Below, piece by piece: positions 35,150 to 45,819 of a stretch of 64,000 nucleotides of DNA (the first letter of the stretch is position 1; every line of letters begins with the position of its first letter). The DNA lies in the NCBI RefSeq assembly GCF_036370855.1, contig NC_088113.1:17938501-18002500 (forward strand), written 5' to 3'. The stretch comes from Dromaius novaehollandiae (lineage: Eukaryota > Chordata > Aves > Casuariiformes > Dromaiidae). The notes beneath the pieces are model-generated. The model searched no databases and was not told where the DNA came from. It saw only the letters and a list, made by a program, of their open reading frames with translations. The translations under genes and the position numbers were made by a program.

Positions 35150-38100
35150 ATGTCTTCAGGTGCATTGTTTCCAAGCCTGGTGCCAGGCTCCCGTGGCTCT
35201 TCCAGCAAATACCTGGTGGAATTTCGGGCAGGAAAGATGTCCCTGAAAGGCAGCACTGTAACCCCAGACAAGAGAAAAGGCCTCGTTTACATCCAGCAAA
35301 CTGATGATTCCCTCATTCACTTTTGCTGGAAAGACAGGACTTCAGGCAATGTTGAAGATGTGAGTATAGTTTTGTATTTCAAGGTATTAAGTCGCAGTGT
35401 TGTCTTGTTTCTGTTTTGTCAGCGTTGCTGAAAGAGCTTTTCTAAGACAAGTTAGGATGAGAATGCCACTGTGGCTTGACAGACAGGCATGTTTAAATCC
35501 TCTCTGTTCAGGGAGGAGGGCAGAGGCCTGTGTAGGAGGCTAAAAGGAGTAACAATTATTTCCTAAAACATTTCTTGCTACTGCTGTATCTTCCAGGATT
35601 TGATTATTTTTCCTGATGACTGTGAATTCAAGAGGGTACCTCAGTGTACTACTGGTCGTGTGTACGTGTTGAAATTCAAAGCAGGATCAAAACGACTCTT
35701 CTTCTGGATGCAGGTTTGTGAGAAGTAAATAATGTAGGTCTTGAAGCAAAAAACTTCCAGTTTGTCTTGCAGGTGTAAAAACAACTTTCTTACAGGAGCC
35801 GAAGACAGATAAAGATGAAGAACACTGCCGTAAAGTGAATGAGTATCTCAACAATCCACCAATGCCTGGTGCTTTGGGTGGTAATGCGAGTGGAGGCCAT
35901 GAGCTCTCAGCATTAGGAGGTACAGTCCATTCTCTGCTCTTTAATGTGAGAAGCCTTTTCAGAAAATAAGCACTTGTAGTTTCCTAGGAAGAAATTCTGG
36001 AGGACTTTGGAGGGTGAGTTGGGAACGATGTTATTACAAGAAGTGTAAACACACTTTTAGCAGAATAAAATGTGCTGTCGTAATAGGCGCAGGCTGAAGG
36101 TAAGACTTCCAGAAGAAATCTCTCTTGTTGCCAGCAGATTCTCTGGAGTCTTACCTCTTTATGAAGCCAAGTTGCATTTATCTTTTATGAGCATCATGAA
36201 TCAGTAAACACTTGAAACTGTTTTTTTCCGTACAGAATGTGATGCCAATTAATCTCCTGCTGTTTGAGCTGGAGTGCTGTGAAAAAACTATGTGAATATG
36301 TTGTGTTTCAGAATGTTTTTGTTTTTAGGTGAGGGTGGCTTGCAAAGCCTTCTTGGAAACATGAGCCATAACCAGCTCATGCAGCTGATCGGACCAACGG
36401 GCTTAGGAGGACTTGGTAAAATGCTTTAATATCTTTATGCCAAAATGGTATTTTCTCCTGCCAGGTTAAATCTTACCTGACGATGAATATTTTCAAGTAG
36501 TGCTATTGATTTGAATAGCACTTCCTTGACATGAGAAAGCAAGGCCCTACTTCAAAGATGAGCTAAGGGACAAAAAAAAGGATGCAGGCAAGGAAGGGAA
36601 CCAGAACACGGCCCTCCTCTTAGGGCTTGATCTGCAAGGAACATAGGTTCCGCTCCTTGCTCCCCTGGATCTTTTGCTTTTTCCCCCTCCCTCTTCTTCC
36701 GCCTAAATATTCACTGGAGCAGGGATTAAACAACAGGGATTCATCCCAAGTGGATACCCCAGTTACCAAGCTAAAGAGTCTTGCTCATATTGTCTCTGAT
36801 ACAGTAAATATTTGTGTGCAAAGTAGAATGGCTTCAAGATGAAGGCTGGAATGTTCCTACCCCACTGCAGTTTATAGCTCGGAAGGGTTTAGGGCTTTCT
36901 CTTCTGGGCGTTGCTTGGAAGAGCTTGAATCACTGAACTGTTTTTCTGAAGGGAATGAGAGATAGGTTGGAGTCACCGTTGCAGTCTGCTCTTAACACTG
37001 TCCATGCTCAAAGCCCAATAGGGCATTTCCTGAGAAATCAGACCCTGCCAGTGAAGTAGGCAAAGGAATGCTTAGCAGGTGTCAGTGACAAAAGTTTGGT
37101 GCTTAAGCTTTGAAGTCCTTTTTTGTAGATCTAGCCTTAGTGTCTTTGTAAGCTTCAAATGCAAATCTGATGCTGGTTGGGGAAATGTTGGGAGATTCTG
37201 ACTTCTTAGGATGTGTATGGAAAAGGCTTTCTTGCTTCCTTCTTGAAGCTTCACAGGACTCCTGAAACTTATTTCTTCTTACTCTCAATACTGGTTGTCA
37301 GCAGCTCTTCTTTCTTTGCCTTTCCATCTTATTGTAAGACAGCTTGACGTGAAGCTAACTACTGTAATGCAAAGAAAACCATCTGCTTGAGTCTGCAAAC
37401 AGTGGTTATGGTGAAACTGGATGGATCTTTCTCCCTGGTAGTATATTGTTCTTTTACATCTGGTTTGCATCTCTCTCAGGACTCTGCCTTTACTGCAGCT
37501 CCTGGGTAAACTTTTCCTAGCAAGGACAAACTCAGTAGAGTAGCATGTGATATGACCTGGTTAGCTTTACTCTGCTGGTTCTGCTGCTGTGGAAGCAATG
37601 TGGTTAGTGAACAAGCGAACAAGTACCAGACAGGCAGCTTAGTACTTGCTCTGACCTCTCCAGATTTCTGCAGTTTCAGTCAATGATGCATTTGCTAATG
37701 GAGCACTGTCTTTTTCTCCTCTGTGTTCTCAGAGAGTTCCCAAAAGGTGGATGATGAATGCAGATGCTTGTATAGGAAAGTGTATCTAATTAGATGTGGT
37801 ATAAGAAACCCTTGAGTGGGAAGCATGTGGTAAATGAAGCATTTGGCTAGCATGGCTCAGAAGAATCCTAGTCACCAATAACTCTAATGGGTCTAGAAGC
37901 CACACCATTCCCTAGCTCTTCTTAGCTGATGTTCTTGATGCTGCTGCAAGTTCTTGGTAGTTGTGAATAGCAGTATGGACGAAGGAGGCTGTGATTCTGA
38001 TTTCTTTTACGTATGACAGTTGGCTCGAAGGCCAAGTGTTGGTTTTCTGCTGTTTTTTTTCCTGATCAGTGTTCTGCTGGGAGCACTTTACTCATGCAAG

Positions 38101-41100
38101 GCAGTGTCTGTACTTTGCCCTGCCTGTGAAGTGTTTAAGGACTCAGTTGCTCCTGCTGCTGCATCTGTGTTAGCTTTGAAGTTGCAAGAAGTCCGGGTGT
38201 TTGGGGGAAGACAATAATGGTGATTCAAAGGTTGCCTCTACAGTCTATATCTGCTGAGGGTCTTGGCTTTAAAGTTTAGAGAAAAGTTGGATTTTTTGGA
38301 AACTAGTAGATAGGAGGGCAAGGGTTCTCTGATAATGATTGTGTATGTATGGCACAAACCAAAATCATTTCATCCTTGTGAACAGCTAGAAATTGAGTAA
38401 TTTCTAAAATGTGCAATTATCTTTAAGACAGTTTTCTGATAGGGATGCAAGATCAGGAAATGAGAGCTGTTTATTTACAGAAAGGGGGGAGGGGTTGGTC
38501 TAGGTTCTTTCACCCCCTCCTCCTTTATTTTAGCCAATAAAACCTTTCAGGTACAAGAATGACCTCTCTGGACCAGAGAGGTGCAAGAAAAGAAAGAAAG
38601 AAAGAAGTTTCTAAATCTGTTCTTTTTTTATCTTTATGGAAGGTGGGCTGGGTGCACTGACGGGTCCTGGGCTGGCTAGTTTACTTGGAAGTGGGGGACC
38701 ACCAACCAGCAGTTCATCATCAAGGTAGGATACCTATGTGGTCTAGGATTGTAATATTTTTGTAATGTAAAATTGCCACTTATGTGGGAGGAATTGTGGC
38801 CTACTGAGCAGAGAATATAATGGGAATTAAGACTGCTCATTACCTCTCTAGAATGACGGTGGTAGCTCTTTATATTGCCAGGGCTTGAAAAGAAGTTTGT
38901 TTATTTTTTTTTAATGGAATGGGGCAAAACTCTTTTTGCAGGTAACTAGTTCTACTAATTATCCTTCCAGCTCTCGCAGCCAGTCAGCTGCTGTGACACC
39001 ATCTTCCACGACTTCTTCTACACGTGTAACGCCTGCCCCATCTGTTCCTGCGGCTGCATCTGTGACCAGTCCGAGTCCTGTACCGAGTTCGGGTAATGGA
39101 ACCAGCTCAGCCACAAGCCCAACCCAGCCCATTCAATTGAGTGACCTTCAGAACATTTTAGCTACTATGAATGTGCCATCTGGAGCAGGAGGACAGCAAG
39201 GTAACAGTATTCTGACCAGACAGCTGTTGGATCCAGGAGTCCTTTGGAGCTGTTTTACTGTCCTATCCTGTTCCAAATTGGTTTGAAAGGTCTCTTAAAT
39301 TTTTTTGTTCTTTTTTTCATTTGAGTGCTATTCTTCTTGGCTGCTTCAAGAATCTTAATCTTGTTCCAAAACTGAGAGGGAGAAAGGGTGCCAGCAATTT
39401 GCTCAATACATTTCAGTACTCCACTGGCAAAATCAATTGCTTAACGTGTCAAAATGTGTTTTTTGTACATAGTCTAACAATCAACCATTTATTTTCTTCC
39501 TAGTTGACTTGGCTACTGTTCTGACTCCTGAGATAATGGCTCCCATTCTGGCCAATGCTGAAGTGCAAGAGCGGTTGATGCCTTACCTTCCCTCAGGGGA
39601 ATCTCTGCCGCAGACAGCTGAAGAGATTCAGAATACCCTGACATCTCCTCAGTTTCAGCAGGTAGATGCCTAACTGTCACTTAAGTGCAGCTCTCCTTTC
39701 CTCCTCCCCTACGTGGGGTGACTTGTGCTGCCCTGCTTTGTCAGGTTTCTGCCACTGTTCAGAGTAGGAAGCTATTCTGTAGAAGTGAAAGTGGGGAGGG
39801 ACATGACTTAATGAAACACTGTTCTTCCTTTCTTCCTGTGGTTGCCCAAGGGCAGATTAGAATATTATACTTTCTCTTTTGGAACTGGGCTCTACCTTTC
39901 TCTGTATTATAAATGCTATCTCTGGCAAATTACAGCAGATGTAGTAGCAAATTCATTATTTTCTTTTAAAAAAAATGGCTTCTACATTGTCTTAAAACTA
40001 GTTTCAAGTGACTGCACAAGTGACTGGAAGGGAAGAGAAGAGGTGCTGGTGTTTACATCCCTTTTTCCTCTTAACCACTAGTATGTAATTCAAAGTATGT
40101 TTGGGCATACTTTATCAATCAGATTAAATCTGCTTTATTATAGGCTATCTGGACCTATGCAGACTGAAATTTGTCAATATACAAAACTTCACTGGCCAAG
40201 AAGGATGTCTTTAGATTAAACTGTGACAACTCTTTTGTGCAGACAAGATTTCAGAAATGAGGGATATTTTTTTCACTGGATATTTGACAGAGTATTCTGC
40301 AGGTAGATAAAAGCTGAAGTTGTCCATGCTCTAAATTAGCTGGAAGTTATGTCACTGTGGTTTGGTGTGCTGCTCAGTCTGCATTCTAGCAGGGCATATC
40401 AGTTTGTGCTTACTGTAGCAGTGACCCTGACTGTATGGCATCTAGTTGGTTAAAAGCAAGTATTGTTCCTGATGATTGAAAAATACTCACAGGGCCTGTG
40501 GTGTGAAGAGGCAGTTCAGAGCCTGACCACAGTGCAATAATGTTTTTAAAGGAGGGAGGCTGCTCCCAGGTAGGTCATACAGTCAACATGCTATAATAGG
40601 TTATGGAAATGTACAGAGAATGCTGTCATCATTAGATTATTATACAGCAGCCACGTGGTGTTGGAGAAACATGATGCAAACTTTATCGGATGCTGTTGAC
40701 TTTAATTCACAGGCATTGAGCATGTTCAGTGCTGCCTTAGCTTCTGGACAGCTTGGCCCCCTAATGAGCCAGTTTGGCTTACCCGCAGAGGCAGTAGATG
40801 CAGCAAATAAAGGTGGTAAGTATTTGTGTTGTTGGGAGCATGATTAAGTATCCCTTTTGCACTGCAAATAACCATTGCATGTGGATTCTGAGTAACTTTC
40901 AAAAGCTGATTCTTGCACTCTTTTTTTTTTAAATGAAAAAGTATCTATGTGGCTCAGGTTTTCTTCAGCAGATGCAGCTATTGATGTCAGCCTGACATCA
41001 GAGGATTCACGGTTCTACAAAGAGATGTGCTGAGTAGCTTTGTGATGGTTTTCTTGAAAGATACAAAAGATTCTGGAAATGTCATAGTCCCCTTGTTTAG

Positions 41101-41574
41101 GAATGCTTGCTTTTGTGAGAATCTTTAATGCTTCATTTGAAATAAGTGCACAGTTGGGGCCTTAAGCACTGTGAGGGGAGGGAGGGTATCAGTTTTCCCT
41201 GATGAGCTTTTAGAATCCCTTCCATTACTCAAGTAAACCTGTTCTGAGACTGCCTGTACACAGTGTTAAACTCCATAAAATGCTGTTGAGGTCAGAGTAT
41301 CCGAATATGCACTATGTATGAATGAATGTTAAAACTGTCTTCTCTATTAGTAGAGTCTTGCTAAAGAAACTGTTTATTTTTCAACTAAGGAAGCTTAACC
41401 TCCTGTGGAGAATGAATCCTGTCTCTGAAAAATGCAAATTTAAGTAACTCATGTGTTTAATTTTTAGATGTAGAAGCGTTTGCCAAAGCAATGCAGAACA
41501 GTGTCAAGTCAGACCAAAAGGAAGGCGACTCTAAGGACAAGAAAGATGAAGAGGAAGATATGAGTTTAGATTAA
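35150..41574 (+). CDS. ADRM1: Proteasomal ubiquitin receptor ADRM1/RPN13, complete coding sequence in 9 exons
   Basis: RPN13 is a ubiquitin receptor of the 26S proteasome base that docks on PSMD1/RPN2 and recruits the deubiquitinase UCHL5. Coding exons: 35150-35359, 35597-35713, 35796-35919, 36329-36415, 38643-38724, 38971-39200, 39504-39661, 40713-40815, 41468-41574. Phases agree and give 1,218 nt or 405 residues; recalled human protein has 407. Residues about 18-130 form the Pru domain and keep the ubiquitin-binding loop residues (L55, F75, D77-D78, F97, matching human L56, F76, D78-D79, F98) and the cysteine matching human C88 (here C87). A Gly- and Ser/Thr-rich linker follows. The C-terminal DEUBAD region, from about [10 protein letters not shown] onward, binds UCHL5. 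The protein ends in an acidic tail, DEEEDMSLD. The ATG is one base after the acceptor, as I recall for the human gene. No defects were seen. Confidence 0.98.
36416..38642 (+). other. ADRM1 intron (2.2 kb); nothing recognised
   Basis: The longest ADRM1 intron, with donor GTAAAA at 36416 and acceptor ending at 38642. It contains a short (AAAG)n run near 38586-38607. No gene or identifiable transposon was seen. Confidence 0.85.
39201..41467 (+). other. Remaining ADRM1 introns over 300 bases
   Basis: Introns 39201-39503, 39662-40712 and 40816-41467 flank exons 39504-39661 and 40713-40815. They are AT-rich and hold no recognised feature. Confidence 0.85.
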
Positions 41575-41671
41575 GTTATTTGCTCTTCCTTCCAGATATT
41601 CCTAGATACTAACTTAAGCAACTGCAGTAGGATTACTAACTAACTTCATATTATGCTTATGTAAATCTAAA

Positions 41672-41677
41672 AATAAA
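41672..41677 (+). terminator. ADRM1: ADRM1 poly(A) signal
   Basis: AATAAA lies about 100 bases after the TAA at 41572-41574, giving a short 3' UTR that ends near 41695. Confidence 0.8.
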
Positions 41678-41989
41678 GGAATTTTCTTTATCTGCCATAT
41701 TGGGTTTCTCAGTCTATTTAGCATGCACTTCAGTAGTACTTGCTGTTTCTTTTCAGTGGAGGGGCTTACAGTTCAGTTCAGTTTTAATGCATTTGACATC
41801 AGGTTAGCCCAGTTCTTCAGATTTCTTTGTGATGGAGTCCTGAGAGTTGAACACTATGTAGGTGGACAGAATCTCAAGTGTTAAGTATAAGTGGAAAATA
41901 GGAAGTTACTTCCTTGTGTTCTGTTGTGTTTCTGCTTTGCATTGCTGAAAGTTGTAAAAAGTATTTTTACTTGGGTAAGCAGTGAGTAG

Positions 41990-42275
41990 TTACCTTAAGG
42001 CTGTGGGCTGTATGACAGAGGGGAACAAGCACTTCCCTCAGCCTGGCAGCTACACTCTTGCTAATACAGCCCAGGATGCGGTTGTCCTTTGTAGGCGTGA
42101 GGGCGCACTGCTGACTGACGTCCAACTTCTTGCCCACCAGGTCATGTTCTGCAAAGCTGCCAGCTAACCGAGTCATTGTCCCGCATGTACTGCTGCGTGG
42201 ATCATCCTGTCCCAGGTGCAGGTCCTCACCTTTGTTGAACTCCTTGAGGTTCAACTGCATGAACTTCAGACCACC
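41990..42275 (-). mobile_element. CR1 LINE fragment (reverse-transcriptase C-terminal part), decayed
   Basis: On the minus strand the translation includes KEFNKG, DVSQQCAL, NRILGCISKSVAARLREV and PLCHTA. This is the order seen in the C-terminal part of the CR1 reverse-transcriptase ORF, where the usual forms are KFNKGKC, MSQQCAL, ILGCIRKSVASRSREV and LPLYSALV. The copy lacks both ends, has lost residues between blocks and cannot be active. It lies between the convergent ADRM1 and LAMA5 genes. Boundaries are approximate. Confidence 0.88.
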
Positions 42276-42467
42276 ACCACCGCAGGTAGCGTGCTAGGAA
42301 TTACGGCAGGAGCTCCTAGAGATGCTGCCGGAGAGGGAGCTGCTTGTGGCAAATATAAATGTAGGGTCCCATGCTGACATTTCCTGAGGTGGTGGTTATT
42401 CCTCTTCCAGTTCTACATAAATCTAATATTTGCTCTTCACTAGTCAAGTGAAAGAGTAACATAAAAC

Positions 42468-42473
42468 TTTATT
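42468..42473 (-). terminator. LAMA5: Candidate distal LAMA5 poly(A) signal
   Basis: TTTATT on the + strand reads AATAAA on the minus strand, about 1.27 kb after the stop codon. Nearer alternatives lie at 43231-43236 and 42875-42880. Confidence 0.5.
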
Positions 42474-43742
42474 CAGCTCCAAAGTATGTACCACTGATTT
42501 ACAAAGACCATCTTTAATACTACAACTTAAAAACAGGTCATAATTACATTTAAGATAGACATGTTAAAAACCCATTTTACAATATTTACCCCTCATAAAA
42601 AACAATATAATGATATAAGTTATAAGTCCATTTCAGAAGCAAGATTTTGTCCCCATGTGTCTAGATATATATATATACACACACACAAATATATATATGA
42701 TGTGTAAGTGCACAAGTGAACTAGGTGGCTTGGGAGAAAATGGTTTTGATTTCAAGTGAAAACTGCACTACAATAGGAGTGAGTTAAGCCAAACAGGAGA
42801 AGGTAACTGTTGGAAGGGCAGGTGAGGGCAAAATGACATATCTCAAACCTAGCCAGGCTTAGAGGTAACCTTTCTTTATTTCTTCCCTTTCAAGCTACAC
42901 TTTCTTACTTCATACAACAGGACTTTTGCCAGTGTATCTAATGGCAGTGAGTGTAAGTGCAGAGTTATGAATTTAGGCGTGGCATTTGTGATGTCTTTCG
43001 TCTTTCCCTCAGCAGTTCTTCCAGCCTTGTCTTTTTTTTTCTGATTGTTTTGAATTAATCTGAACAGAAGAGGCTGGTTCTGTAAACAGATTTTTGTCTT
43101 GAAGCCCCGCCCTTGCAGAGCTCTTTGCATAGCAGTGGCAGGTGAACTGACAGTGACCTTGGGGGTTAAATGTATCCTTGCTTGTAAAAACACAAAAGTG
43201 ACAGAATTAATCCAGTTTGTCCTAATTGCATTTATTATAAAACAGGCTGCCTAGAGCCTTTAGCAGAAGACAGTCTGTGACTGTTACTAATAGCCTCAAG
43301 TATTCTGTGAACTAAAATCTATGTGCATTGAAGTGTGGGGAAAAGGGAACAGGATTTAGGCTGTGTGAGTGCATGGCTGCTGACTGCTTAAGCCCGTGCT
43401 CTGTAGACGACATGAGCCACGCATCAGAAAGAGTCCTGCTGCAGATGCTCGACCACTGGTAAAGGAGTTAGTTAGCCCTATCTCCTGTTCAAACTTTTTG
43501 GTTCCATTTGTAAAAGATGTCCCTGAAGTGCCCCCTTCTCCCCACCTTTCTCCCCTGCCCTCCTTCCCCATAGATACCTGGCCCCTCTCTGCTTTTGGCC
43601 CCTGACTTGCACCTGCAGGCTTGCTCTGCAGTTGCTGGAGATCAAGTATGTTTGACCACTGTTAATCAAATCTAGTAAGTAACAGCTGGGGCCCAGAGAG
43701 CAGTGCAGCTTTCTGTCGGTCAGACTTTACACTGAGGTGCAC
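42468..43742 (-). other. LAMA5: LAMA5 3' UTR
   Basis: Noncoding sequence after the LAMA5 stop codon (TAA at 43743-43745, minus strand). Minus-strand AATAAA signals occur at 43231-43236, 42875-42880 and 42468-42473. A TA/CA dinucleotide run lies at about 42664-42699. The true end is not determined; the most distal signal has good surroundings (GAATAAAG). Confidence 0.65.
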
Positions 43743-45819
43743 TTAGAGCATGGGGCAACCCTTAAGGCTGACTGAGCCCCTGACAGTCCTGGTTTGCAGC
43801 AAGCTCATGTGGCTCCTGTTAATCACCAGATTCCTTATACAGCCCACGTAATGAGGGAGGGGAGGCAATGGCCATGCTGTGCCGGCCTTGGCTGTCTCTG
43901 CAAAGGGAAAAAAAATAAAACCAAGTATTAGTCTGGTTACCCAGAGGCATTGCCAAGTGTGGCCTAGTGACGTGAAGGCAGGGGCTGTGGCACAGCTTCT
44001 TCGGGGCTTCTGGAACAAGCTCCAGTCTGACAGGTGCTGTGTTAACTTGCCCTGTGGCCTAGCTGATCGGTTGTGTGATTACATCAGGTCCCCCAACTGT
44101 CTCTGGCCACGAACCTCAGGAGTCTTTGGGGTAAGTGAGATATATAGCACAGGAGGCTTCCCAAACACCTCCCTCCCCCTGCAAGCGCTGTGAGACCTCA
44201 ACCAGCAGCCACTGCCAGGCAAGGGCTACGGCCACAACTCTGCAGGACCCCAAAGAGCTACTCTGGGACTCCCAGCTTGAACTGCTGCCGTTTGGGGAGA
44301 AAAGGGCATGCGGCACAATGAATTCATTTGAGGCAGAGCAGGGTATTAAGTGCCTCTTAAAACAGGAATAGTAACGCCTTGGGCTGTGTGGTGGTTTGTT
44401 CCAGAGCCGAAATCTGCTCCACGGCCCTCCCGACTCACCTGGCAGCCCTCCCAGGTGGAACGTCGCCCTGGCACCGGGTGCAGGGGGCTGGGACCTCTGG
44501 CTGGGGCCCACTGTGTAGTTTCCTTCTGTGTCCACATCAATCTGGATTATGTTTTTCCTTTTGATAACTTAGAAAGGAATTGACAGTCAGTACTGCTTCC
44601 TCATCCGGGGAGCAATTCCACCTCCTCCCTCCTGCAGGGACCTGTTTGTTAAAACCCCCCCCCGGAAAAGGGCCTGATGCAAATGCTCTAATTGCTGAGT
44701 TTTGCAACTCGCAGGTGTGATAAAACACTCCCCCTCTAAAACACCGATCTCCGCTGTGGGGTTTGAGCCCTTTGGACACAAACTGAGCCAGGTTGGAGAC
44801 AACTGGGCTCTTGTTCCTGGCAGGAAGTGTTAACAGTGGAACAAGCCAAGGCTGGGGCTGCAGTAGGGCGCTGGGCACGCAGGGCACCCATCCCCTGGCC
44901 TGGGCCAGGCACCACCTCCCCCCTGTTCACCAGCTGTGACAGCACTAACACGATCAGGCAATTAGCTAATTAGGAAATGACTTACTGGCAGCTCCAATCT
45001 CCTAAATTAAGTACTTACAGGTGGGAGCTGGGGCCTTAAATACCCAAGGAAGGGGCCTAGGCTCCCTCCTAGGAGAGAGGAGTAGAGCAGCAAGAGCCAA
45101 GCTCCAGCGCGGTCTGCTCTGAGCTGAGCACGGGGTGCCACCTCACCTGTAATGGTGTGCCACCGCCCGTCGCAGAGAGCCGGGCGAGCCACCGACGTCG
45201 AGAACTCGTCAGCCCCGGTGCTGGCACTTGCGGTGACCTAGGGCAGCGAGACAAACCCAGTGGATCAGGTTCCTTCTACTCTCTCCCTGTGGAAAGCTCA
45301 GCTGCTCCAAAGGGGCATCTCATCTTGTGAGAAAAGGTGCAGCTGGGAAACAGGGACCCCTCCCTGTCCCTCTGGCTGGGCTCTCCCCAGGAAGCCCCAG
45401 TGCAATGGGGTGGCTTTGGTGTCACCCCTCCTCCCCCCCAGGGGAGGGGCTGCGTGGAGTTGGGGGCTGGCTGGGCACCCACTGGGCCACCCTCCTGCTA
45501 CCTTTGTCTCGTCCATGTACAGCTGGAGGTGGGGGTTCCTCCTCGTGCCGATGTGGAAGACGAGGCCAGAGGCGCTGCGGGGACGGACCTCCAGTGTCAC
45601 CTCCAAGTCCTGCCCCGTTGTCACTGTGTCAGCTGGAAGGAAAATGCCACTAGTGAGAAGGAGGATAGGGACAAGGGGCCTCCTATTACACATGTCCCTC
45701 CCTGTTAGTGGCTGGCTTGGAGCTGCAGAGCACCAGGGCCAGCCCGGGCTGCTGTGGGTACCTAGGATGATGGACCCGCCCTCTGCAGAGAAGAAGACGC
45801 CGCTCTCCTGGGCTCCCTC
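43743..45819 (-). other. LAMA5: LAMA5: LG5 domain and C-terminus
   Basis: The end of exon 45762-45921 and exons 45502-45632, 45147-45237, 44439-44567 and 43743-43897 encode LG5, from [17 protein letters not shown] through [34 protein letters not shown] and [15 protein letters not shown] to [11 protein letters not shown] and the final CPML. The exon 44439-44567 acceptor was placed at 44568-44569 because only it restores the frame and the LG sequence. Confidence 0.9.

Noticed and set aside
34928-35431. Upstream in-frame extension of ADRM1 before the ATG at 35150
   Set aside because: The sequence before 35149 is an intron with a clear TTCCAG acceptor, and the conserved protein begins at [10 protein letters not shown].
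44536-44545. Acceptor candidate ATCCAG directly before the LAMA5 IDVDTEGNY segment
   Set aside because: It lacks a pyrimidine tract and would omit the residues VIKRKNIIQ needed by the LG fold. The acceptor at 44568-44569 restores phase and sequence.
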